Shown here piece after piece: positions 6,014-12,582 of a stretch of 15,083 bases of DNA. The stretch lies in the NCBI GenBank assembly GCA_041645555.1, contig JBAZPX010000024.1, positions 1-15,083 of the forward strand, written 5' to 3'. A program made the position numbers and the translations under genes. Below the pieces are notes generated by a model. The model did no database searches, had not been told where the DNA came from, and was given only the letters and a program-made list of their open reading frames with translations. Every line of letters starts with the position of its first letter. Positions within the stretch are counted from its first letter, which is position 1. Source of the stretch: JAQTRU01 sp041645555. Lineage in GTDB: Bacteria; Patescibacteriota; Patescibacteriia; Patescibacteriales; JAQTRU01.

Positions 6014-8128
6014 TTATTTCCGGCCGTTTATTTTAGCAAATACCAATTTTATCTCTTCGTAGCTTACATCTTCGCCTAATTCTTCTTTAACTGGTTTTAA
6101 TTTATCACCGCCGACTTTAGCCATGGCTTTTTTTATTTTTTTCTGCTGTTCCGGCTTAACTAATTTGTCTATATCTTTTATTAATCCTTTTTTTATTAAA
6201 AAAGCCAGATGCCCGATGATTGTGTTTAAAGATAAATCGCGTTCTCTTGCTATTTCTTCGGGCGCTAGATTTTTATTATATAAATCAAAAGTTTCCAGCT
6301 GGGTTAATTTAGTACTAAGAGCCGGTTTTGAGCTTGGTTTTTCCACTATCTCATCTAAGCTAACTCTGAAAATTTTTCCGCCATGACTTTTTTTTCGCGG
6401 CAACTGGTGCTTTCTTTGGTAGCCCCCGGCCGTTAAGCAATTATCGCATTTTCCGCAGATTTTAGCGTTGATGTCCTTGAAATAATTTAGGATATATTCC
6501 TGCCTACAGCCAAAATTATAAATATAATCTTCCATTTTATCTAATTTAGCGTAAGCCCTTTTAAGCTTTTCAGCCAGAGCGGAAAAATCAATCTTAACTT
6601 CGCTCAAGTCCACCCTTTTTAAAATATTAATTTCCGTTCCCCGAAAGGGGGGTTGGTACTCGGCTAAATTATTTTCCGCCAAATGGCGGGTAAGGCGCAC
6701 AAAAGAATCCTTGCTTACTTTAATTATGCCGGCCGTTTCCTCAAAATTAAAACGCCAGCCGGCTTCCAGTTCCGCTCCAAATCGGTCATAGAGTTTATGG
6801 AAAATATCAATTTTAGTCTTGGCCCGGCTGCCGAAAGAATCCAAGACGGAAGCAAAATCTTTATTTAATTTTAGGAAAGCATTGGCGGTTTTTTCATTCG
6901 GCCGGCTGATATAGCCTTCGCGTTCCAGGACTTTTAAACTCGTGCCAATCGCCATTTCCGGAACATCCTCGGAAAGCATTTCCGCCAAATCGGCGTAAGT
7001 GATTAAAACCGTGTCCGATTCATAATCAGTCAAAATTTTATAAACCTCTAAAATAATTTTTGGCGGGGGATTATCACCCTTTATAAAAAATTCGCGCAAA
7101 TAGCGGTCGCGGGGAGAGTAAAACAATAAACAAAAACTGGGCTTCCCGTCGCGTCCGGCCCGGCCCGCTTCCTGGTAATAAGCTTCAATGGTGCCGGGCA
7201 TATCATGGTGGATAACGAACCGGATATCTTTTTTATCAATGCCTAGGCCGAAAGCGTTAGTGGCGACAATGGCCCTCACCTTTCCCGCCATAAAGTTTTC
7301 CTGAACCCAGGTTCTGTCAGAAGCGTCCATGCCGGCGTGATAAACCACGGTCGGGATGTCCTCCTCCAGTAAAGTTTGCGCCAGACCATCGGCTTTAGCC
7401 CGCGTGCCGACATAAATTATCCCCGACCCTTCCGTAGTTTTTAAGGCGTCTAAAATTAAGTTTGGCTTTTGCGCGTCGCTGGCCTGGATAACTCCAAATT
7501 GCAAATTGGGCCGGGCAAAGCCGGTTATTACAGTTTCCGGATTTTTTAAGTTTAGCTGCTTTACAATATCTCCCCGCACTTCCGGAGTGGCCGTGGCGGT
7601 TAAAGCGACAACGGGCGGATTGCCCACCAAATCAATGGCGTTTTTTAATCTTAAATAACTGGGCCGGAAGTCATGCCCCCACTGGCTGATGCAATGGGCT
7701 TCGTCTATGGCAAAAAGGCTTACTTTGATATTTCCCAAAGCGTTAACGAATTCCTGATTATAGAATCTTTCCGGAGCGATAAAAAGAAGCTTGTAATGAT
7801 TTTTTTTAACCGCTTCTAGGCGCTCGTAAGTTTCGTCCGGTGAAATTGAAGAATTAACAAAAGTGGCCGGAATGCCGACTTTTTTTAAACTATCCACCTG
7901 GTCTTTCATTAAAGCGATTAAAGGAGAAATAACTATGGTGACGCCTTCTAAAACTAAAGCTGGCAGCTGGTAAATCAAGGATTTTCCCCCGCCGGTCGGC
8001 ATAATAACGATTGAGCTTAAACCGGCTAAAATATTATCAATGGCTTTTTCCTGGCCGGGCCGAAAATCTTTAAAGCCATAATGAATTTTAAGCAGTTCTA
8101 AGAGTTGTTGCTTTTTTAGGTTTGGCAT
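6014..8128 (-). CDS. recQ: ATP-dependent DNA helicase RecQ
   Basis: A 3'-5' DNA helicase of recombination and repair, 704 residues. Visible: the RecQ Q motif (GFKDFRPGQ, 18-26), Walker A MPTGGGKS (43-50), DEAH with CISQWGHDFRPSY (142-158), motif III TATAT, motif V TNAFGLGIDK (290-299), and motif VI YYQEAGRAGRDG (317-328). The zinc-binding cysteines come late: C541, then CGKCDNC (C558, C561, C564), about 210 residues after motif VI rather than some 50 as in E. coli RecQ. The intervening region (350-530) has winged-helix-like character. This layout resembles longer RecQ proteins known from other phyla. After the zinc site, 608-650 (LETFDLYNKNLAPEEIARER...) looks like the HTH domain found at some helicase C-termini. 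No HRDC domain is apparent. No SD, but a good promoter precedes it. Confidence 0.95.
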   Translation of the reverse strand: MPNLKKQQLLELLKIHYGFKDFRPGQEKAIDNILAGLSSIVIMPTGGGKSLIYQLPALVLEGVTIVISPLIALMKDQVDSLKKVGIPATFVNSSISPDETYERLEAVKKNHYKLLFIAPERFYNQEFVNALGNIKVSLFAIDEAHCISQWGHDFRPSYLRLKNAIDLVGNPPVVALTATATPEVRGDIVKQLNLKNPETVITGFARPNLQFGVIQASDAQKPNLILDALKTTEGSGIIYVGTRAKADGLAQTLLEEDIPTVVYHAGMDASDRTWVQENFMAGKVRAIVATNAFGLGIDKKDIRFVIHHDMPGTIEAYYQEAGRAGRDGKPSFCLLFYSPRDRYLREFFIKGDNPPPKIILEVYKILTDYESDTVLITYADLAEMLSEDVPEMAIGTSLKVLEREGYISRPNEKTANAFLKLNKDFASVLDSFGSRAKTKIDIFHKLYDRFGAELEAGWRFNFEETAGIIKVSKDSFVRLTRHLAENNLAEYQPPFRGTEINILKRVDLSEVKIDFSALAEKLKRAYAKLDKMEDYIYNFGCRQEYILNYFKDINAKICGKCDNCLTAGGYQRKHQLPRKKSHGGKIFRVSLDEIVEKPSSKPALSTKLTQLETFDLYNKNLAPEEIARERDLSLNTIIGHLAFLIKKGLIKDIDKLVKPEQQKKIKKAMAKVGGDKLKPVKEELGEDVSYEEIKLVFAKINGRK

Positions 8129-8164
8129 TATTATCTGGTAAAAACTTTTTTAAAAACTAATTTC

Positions 8165-8193
8165 ATATTAGCAGACAAAGAAAACGCGGTCAA
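8165..8193 (-). promoter_or_regulatory. recQ promoter
   Basis: Minus-strand TTGACC (8193-8188), a 17-bp spacer and TAATAT (8170-8165). It predicts a leader of about 30 nt without SD. The -35 box is formed partly by the U-tract of the pyrKD terminator. Confidence 0.7.
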
Positions 8194-8223
8194 AAGAAAA
8201 AGGTCGGCTTGACAGTCGACCTT
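8192..8223 (-). terminator. intrinsic terminator of pyrKD
   Basis: A 7-bp stem (8200-8206 with 8217-8223), extendable by a G-U and an A-U pair, has a 10-nt loop. TTTCTTTT follows on the minus strand. It lies 22 nt past the pyrKD stop and runs straight into the recQ -35 box. Confidence 0.8.
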
Positions 8224-8244
8224 CTGAATTTTTTTTGTAAAAAA

Positions 8245-9999
8245 TTATAACACCCATTGTCCGATTAAATCCCTGATATGGCTTACCTGGTGATAGGAAA
8301 CCATTTTAAGGAAAAAGTCATGCATATCAGACATGGCGTTTCCGTTTCCGAATAAACCCGTACCAACTTCAACAACGCTGGCGCCAGCCAGAATCATTTC
8401 CATAGCGCTTTCTCCGTCGTCGTTTCCGCCAATGCCGATAATCGGAATTCCCAAATCGGCTTGAGCAAGGTCATAGACCACTTTTACAGCGTGAGCATGA
8501 ATAGCCGGTCCGGACATACCGCCAAAACCCCGGCCAATTTTTGGCTTTCTAATGTAAACATCAATTGCCATGCCAGGCAGGGTGTTTATGGCTGCTATAG
8601 CATCGGCCCCGGCTTCTTTTGCGGCTCGAGCTACGTCAACAATCCGAAAGCCGGCGGTTGGCGTAAGTTTGACAATCAGGAACATGTTCGGTGCGACTTC
8701 GCGAATAGCTTTTACAACTTCGGAAGTTTGTACGGGATCTACGCCAAAGGCCAGGCCGCCACGTACATTGGGGCAGGAGATATTAACCTTAAAAGCAGCA
8801 ACACCAGTATTAGCTAATCGTTGGGTGATTTTCACATATTCAGCAACAGTGGAACCAGCGATGTTGGCAATTACTGGCGGGCCGAAACTCAACCATCGAG
8901 GTAAATCTTTTTCACAGAATTCTTCAACCCCATCGCCGGCTAACCCAATTGCGTTGAGCATCCCCGATTTTACCTCGCAGGTGCGGGGGCCATCGTTTCC
9001 AGGGCGTTTTCCAAGCGTTACTGACTTAGGAATGAGCGCGCCAGCGCGGATGGTATTTACCCAACCTCCTTCTATAGCCATAATATCTAAGCAGCCAGCG
9101 GCGTTCATTATCGGGGTTGCCAACCTAAGCGTTCTGTTGCCTTGGCCGGTTAAGACGGTTTTGAGAGGGTCTACTGCCTTCTTGCTTCTTGGCGGGGGCG
9201 TAACTTCGTAACGGCGCATCATCCTTTCCCAATCAACCCAGGAAGCGTCAAAAGCCGGGCCGTCTTTGCAGACATATTTCACCGTCCCGTCTTTGCCGAA
9301 AACCGCGCAACCTTTGCAGGAGCCAACTCCGCCGCAAGCCATAATTTCTTCAAGCAGGACCAGACACTTATTACCGCTTTCAGCTGTCATTTCCGCAATC
9401 CGTTTTAACATCACTACTGGGCCGCAGGCGATTATTGTGGATCTACCCTCGTCGCTTGCCAAGGATTCTTTCAGCAAATCCGTAACCACGCCGGTATTAG
9501 CGGCATCTCTTTCTGCTATTATCTGAAAACAGCAGCCAATGGCTTTTAACTCCTCAATTCCGAAAATTTGGCTTGGCTCTTTTACTCCAAGCAGAAAATT
9601 TACAGTTTTACCATCCAGCCCCAACTCTTTTGCCGAAGGCATTAAAGCCGCGCCGCCGATTCCACCGGCAACCAAAATATACCTTTCAACTTTCGGATCA
9701 AGCGGTATGGGATTGCCTTTCGGACCGAAAATTTTTATTTCATCTCCGGGTTTCAGCCCCGCATAAGCGGCGGTATTAAGCCCGGCGACTTTGATTATTA
9801 CCCTAATCCGGTCACCGATTATTGAAAGAACACAACAGACCGAAAATGGCCTTTGCATCACAGATAACGGATTTCGCGGTTCAAGGGTAATGAACTGGCC
9901 AGGTTTAAATCTTAGGCGTTTCTCCTTTAGGGAGAAATCCAATGAAAATATTCCTGACCCCTTTGCCGTCTCTTGGCATTTCTCTACTATCGCTCTCAT
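8245..9999 (-). CDS. fused PyrK-PyrD dihydroorotate dehydrogenase (class 1B type)
   Basis: 584 residues joining two proteins that are normally separate. The N-terminal part (1-260) is PyrK-like: FAD-binding RPFSV (50-54), NAD-binding GGIGGAA (112-118), and 2Fe-2S cysteines C222, C228, C231 and C244 in an MACGGVGSCKGC...VCKDGPAF context. The C-terminal part (about 275-584) is PyrD: GMLNAIGL (346-353), NISCPN (406-411) with catalytic-position C409, VKLTPT (443-448), INTLPGM (471-477), GGMSGPA (493-499) and GIGG (522-525). Class 1B enzymes pass electrons from dihydroorotate via FMN, Fe-S and FAD to NAD in pyrimidine synthesis. The first cysteine gap is five residues instead of the usual four. 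The ATG is preceded by AAAGGGAG at about 6 nt spacing. It has its own promoter and terminator. The fusion would enforce a 1:1 ratio. Confidence 0.93.
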   Translation of the reverse strand: MRAIVEKCQETAKGSGIFSLDFSLKEKRLRFKPGQFITLEPRNPLSVMQRPFSVCCVLSIIGDRIRVIIKVAGLNTAAYAGLKPGDEIKIFGPKGNPIPLDPKVERYILVAGGIGGAALMPSAKELGLDGKTVNFLLGVKEPSQIFGIEELKAIGCCFQIIAERDAANTGVVTDLLKESLASDEGRSTIIACGPVVMLKRIAEMTAESGNKCLVLLEEIMACGGVGSCKGCAVFGKDGTVKYVCKDGPAFDASWVDWERMMRRYEVTPPPRSKKAVDPLKTVLTGQGNRTLRLATPIMNAAGCLDIMAIEGGWVNTIRAGALIPKSVTLGKRPGNDGPRTCEVKSGMLNAIGLAGDGVEEFCEKDLPRWLSFGPPVIANIAGSTVAEYVKITQRLANTGVAAFKVNISCPNVRGGLAFGVDPVQTSEVVKAIREVAPNMFLIVKLTPTAGFRIVDVARAAKEAGADAIAAINTLPGMAIDVYIRKPKIGRGFGGMSGPAIHAHAVKVVYDLAQADLGIPIIGIGGNDDGESAMEMILAGASVVEVGTGLFGNGNAMSDMHDFFLKMVSYHQVSHIRDLIGQWVL

Positions 10000-10045
10000 T
10001 TTTTCTCCCTTTTGTGAAAGAGCGTTTCTTTGTTGGTTTTATAAA

Positions 10046-10074
10046 ATATTAGATGATAAAGCTCTATTTGTCAA
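10046..10074 (-). promoter_or_regulatory. pyrKD promoter
   Basis: Minus-strand perfect TTGACA (10074-10069), a 17-bp spacer and TAATAT (10051-10046). The predicted leader is about 40 nt with the SD AAAGGGAG close to the ATG. The -35 box begins at the end of the gdhA terminator U-tract. Confidence 0.75.
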
Positions 10075-10105
10075 ACTTAAAACCCGCCAAATTTTCGGCG
10101 GATTT
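10075..10105 (-). terminator. intrinsic terminator of gdhA
   Basis: On the minus strand, 10105-10097 pairs with 10088-10080 in a 9-bp stem (one G-U, perfect only in the minus-strand RNA). It has an 8-nt AT-rich loop and a following TTTT stretch. It lies about 50 nt past the gdhA stop. Confidence 0.85.
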
Positions 10106-10110
10106 TATTT

Positions 10111-10150
10111 TAATTTCCGCTTGAGTCCGCGTCAGTCCGTATAAGTCCGC
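10111..10150 (-). repeat. 10-bp tandem repeat after the gdhA stop
   Basis: On the minus strand four consecutive 10-bp units read GCGGACTTAT, ACGGACTGAC, GCGGACTCAA and GCGGAAATTA, starting 2 nt after the TAA of gdhA. The core CGGACT keeps exact 10-bp phase in three units, and the fourth keeps only CGGA. The block lies between the stop codon and the terminator. Confidence 0.75.
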
Positions 10151-10152
10151 GA

Positions 10153-11430
10153 TTAGATGCCTCTTACCTTGATAGCTTTCCGCAATCTTTCCACGGCGAC
10201 GATGTAGGCAGCGGTGCGCATATCCACTTTATATCTTTCCTTTGTTTCCCAAATAAAATTGGTGGCCTGAGACATTTTTTCTTTTAATCTCGCCCGCACT
10301 TTTTCCGCCTCCCAATAATATTGCCTGGTGTTCTGCACCCATTCAAAATAAGAAACCGTCACGCCTCCGGCATTGGCCAGGACGTCGGGAATAATTAAAA
10401 CGTCTTTTTCCGCCAAGGCTTCGCTCGCGTCCATTTTCACCGGGCCGTTGGCAAGTTCCAAAATTATGCTCGCCTTTATATCATTAACCATTTCCAGGGA
10501 AATAACATTTTCAAAAGCGGCCGGAACGAGAATTTTAACTGGCAAAGTCAAAAGCTCTTCGTTGGAAATATTTTTGGCATTAGGAAAGTTAATAACCGAA
10601 CCGCTGGAATTTTTATGCTCAACCACTTTTTCAATGTCAATTCCTTCCTCATTGTAAATTCCGCCTTTGGAATCAGAAACGGCGACCACGCAATAGCCGG
10701 CGTCGTGGGCAATTTTGGCAAAGTTATAGCCGGCATTGCCGAAACCCTGGACGGCAATGGAAATATCTTTTTTATTTTGGTCAGAAGACAGATTTGATAT
10801 TTTTTTTAAGACCTCTTCCAAGACAAAGAACCCGCCCTGGGCTGTGGCCGTGTCCCGGCCTAAGGAACCGCCGATTTCTACCGGTTTTCCCGTCACCACT
10901 GCCGGCACGTTTTTACCCTGAATTTGGCTGTATTCATCCATGAGCCAAGCCATGATTTGGGGAGTGGTATAAACATCAGGAGCCGGGATATCAACCTCCG
11001 GGCCGATAATATTAGAAATCGCCCGGGTATAACTTCTGGTTAATCTTTCCAGCTCGCCTGCGCTTAATTGTTTTGGGTCCAGGGTTATTCCGCCCTTGGC
11101 TCCGCCGTAAGGAATGTCCACGGTCGCGCATTTAATTGTCATCCAAAAAGCCAGAGATTTAACTTCGTTTAAATCAACCTGGGGGTGGAAGCGAATCCCG
11201 CCCTTATAGGGTCCGCGAATATTAGAGTGCTGGACGCGGTAGCCGGTAAAAATTTTCAGATGGCCGTCATCCATTATCACCGGCAGGGAAACTTCCGTGA
11301 CGCGGTTAGGATGCTTTAAGATTTCCATTTCGTGGTAGGTTAGTTCGGCCTCGGCGTTTCCGCTTTCCGTTTTTTTTATAATGGCGCAAATTTTATCAAG
11401 CTGATTAATTGCGTGTTCGTATTGGTTCAT
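10153..11430 (-). CDS. gdhA: Glu/Leu/Phe/Val-family dehydrogenase, probably glutamate dehydrogenase
   Basis: 425 residues, normal for hexameric glutamate dehydrogenases, which interconvert glutamate with 2-oxoglutarate and ammonia. Visible: the substrate-binding segment GPYKGGIRFHP (73-83, K76), the catalytic signature PYGGAKGGI (107-115, K112), D152 in IPAPDVYT, the dinucleotide-binding GFGNAG (229-234) and VSDSKGG with D253 near the cofactor ribose, which favours NAD. An ANAGGVTVSYFEWVQN block near residues 350-370 is typical of the family. The alternatives (Leu, Phe or Val dehydrogenases) are usually shorter. Upstream, a palindromic element ends 8 nt from the ATG and supplies GAGG as the only SD-like sequence. 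It may be read with folD, which ends 91 nt upstream. Confidence 0.93.
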   Translation of the reverse strand: MNQYEHAINQLDKICAIIKKTESGNAEAELTYHEMEILKHPNRVTEVSLPVIMDDGHLKIFTGYRVQHSNIRGPYKGGIRFHPQVDLNEVKSLAFWMTIKCATVDIPYGGAKGGITLDPKQLSAGELERLTRSYTRAISNIIGPEVDIPAPDVYTTPQIMAWLMDEYSQIQGKNVPAVVTGKPVEIGGSLGRDTATAQGGFFVLEEVLKKISNLSSDQNKKDISIAVQGFGNAGYNFAKIAHDAGYCVVAVSDSKGGIYNEEGIDIEKVVEHKNSSGSVINFPNAKNISNEELLTLPVKILVPAAFENVISLEMVNDIKASIILELANGPVKMDASEALAEKDVLIIPDVLANAGGVTVSYFEWVQNTRQYYWEAEKVRARLKEKMSQATNFIWETKERYKVDMRTAAYIVAVERLRKAIKVRGI

Positions 11431-11437
11431 GGTTTAT

Positions 11438-11519
11438 TACCTCACCCCCCCCGGCCCCTCTCCTAATTAGGAGAGGGGAGGCGAATTCCGCCCGCTGGCG
11501 GGATGAGCGGGGTGAGGTA
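11438..11519. repeat. 82-bp palindromic element between folD and gdhA
   Basis: An 11-bp perfect inverted repeat closes the element (TACCTCACCCC 11438-11448 with 11509-11519). Inside are a perfect 24-nt palindrome (11455-11478, CCCCTCTCCTAA and its complement) and a small CCCGC/GCGGG hairpin (11491-11502). The layout suggests a mobile or dispersed non-coding element. It fills almost the whole space between the folD stop (11522) and the gdhA start (11430). No T-tract makes it a terminator. Confidence 0.8.
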
Positions 11520-11521
11520 TA

Positions 11522-12415
11522 TTATTTTGTTATTTTATTTTTAAGTTTATATAATTCTAAAGTATTTCTAAAAAGCATAGCAATGGTTAAGGGGCCGACT
11601 CCGCCGGGAACAGGAGTTATGAAACTGGCAATTTTTTTAACATTTTCAAAATCCACATCACCGCAAATTTTTTCTTTGATTTTTGTAATACCGACATCAA
11701 TTACAACCGCGTCTTTTTTTACCATTTCTTCCTTAATTAATTTCGGCTGGCCGACAGCGGTGATTAAAATATCGGCTTTGTTTGTTTTTTCTCCTAAATT
11801 TTTATCATTGGCTTTAATGGTTTTAACCTTTGCTCCTTGACATTCCAAAACTTTAGCCAAACTTTTGCCGAAAATATCCGAATTAATTACTAGGCAAACT
11901 TGTTTATCCGTTAAACCGCAATTTATGCTTTTTAAAATTTCCAAAACCGTGCCGGGAACGGGAGGAAGCATTTTATAATCGCAAGACGACATTAAGGTTT
12001 TGATATTATCAGGATGAAAGCGGTCAACATCTTTTTTGGGATCCAGGGCTTTGATTATTTTGTTAGTGTTGAAACCAGACGGCAAAGGAAGCTGAACCAA
12101 AATAGCATCAATCAATTTGTCTTTATTTAGGCAATCAATTATATCAAAAATTTCTTTTTCCGGAATATTTACCGGGCATCTATAAATATGAGTATCAATT
12201 CCCACGATTTTGGCTTCTTTTTCTTTTAAACTCACATAAAGCTTTGAATCTTCCCGTTCGCCGACTAAAACAATCGCCAGATTAGGTCTTTTTTCTGGAA
12301 AAATAGGGTCATTTTTTTTAGCTGGTCGGTTTAGGTTTATTTTTATGATTTCTTCTACTATGCCGTCTTTGATTTTTTCCGCTAATTTTTTACCGTCGAT
12401 TATTTGTGCGGGCAT
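11522..12415 (-). CDS. folD: bifunctional methylenetetrahydrofolate dehydrogenase / cyclohydrolase
   Basis: 297 residues from ATG 12415. A GTG at 12439 would add 8 residues, but MPAQIIDGKKLAEKI is the usual family start. FolD oxidises 5,10-methylene-THF to methenyl-THF and hydrolyses it to 10-formyl-THF, using one-carbon units released by GlyA. Visible: the YVSLKEKEAKIVGI helix with the catalytic Lys region, VQLPLP, PKKDVDRFHPDN (usually DVDGFHP, so Gly is replaced by Arg), PPVPGTVLEIL where the family has PCTP-x-G, VINSDIFGKSL in the cofactor loop, and canonical TPVPGGVGPLT near the C-terminus. An insertion of about 14 residues follows residue 30. Assignment is secure; the loop changes may alter cofactor use. 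No SD. It is downstream of glyA in the same direction. Confidence 0.92.
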   Translation of the reverse strand: MPAQIIDGKKLAEKIKDGIVEEIIKINLNRPAKKNDPIFPEKRPNLAIVLVGEREDSKLYVSLKEKEAKIVGIDTHIYRCPVNIPEKEIFDIIDCLNKDKLIDAILVQLPLPSGFNTNKIIKALDPKKDVDRFHPDNIKTLMSSCDYKMLPPVPGTVLEILKSINCGLTDKQVCLVINSDIFGKSLAKVLECQGAKVKTIKANDKNLGEKTNKADILITAVGQPKLIKEEMVKKDAVVIDVGITKIKEKICGDVDFENVKKIASFITPVPGGVGPLTIAMLFRNTLELYKLKNKITK

Positions 12416-12431
12416 AAGGTGTGATTGCGAA

Positions 12432-12490
12432 TTTATCACCGCTACGAGCGGGATCTCGCCCTCAAATAGTTGTATAAGTGGCGGGACAAA
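12432..12490. repeat. GC-rich hairpin element upstream of folD
   Basis: A GC-rich patch in AT-rich surroundings with several small hairpins: CCGCT/AGCGG (12439-12443 with 12447-12451) and an imperfect pairing of the GGCGAGA and TCCCGCC segments (about 12454-12460 with 12481-12487). It overlaps the possible GTG start of folD (12439). It may be another dispersed element; confirmation needs other copies. Confidence 0.45.
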
Positions 12491-12494
12491 TTAG

Positions 12495-12566
12495 AACACA
12501 AATTCACAAATTTTATGTAAACATCTTTTTTATTTGTGTTATTTGTGATATTATTCGTGAATTTGT
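12495..12566. repeat. AT-rich inverted repeats of ATTTGTG words
   Basis: AACACAAAT (12495-12503) is inverted at 12532-12540, TCACAAAT (12504-12511) at 12541-12548, and ACAAATTCAC (12498-12507) again at 12557-12566. The left arm can therefore pair with either of two right-hand copies. The region lies between the glyA stop and folD, with only one T run (12525-12531), and is not a clear terminator. Confidence 0.55.
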
Positions 12567-12582
12567 AATAAATATATTATGA

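Noticed and set aside
8570..9211. 213-codon plus-strand open frame opposite pyrKD
   Set aside because: It lies wholly antisense to a strongly conserved gene, has no recognisable domain and no SD, and follows from the GC-richer composition of pyrKD.
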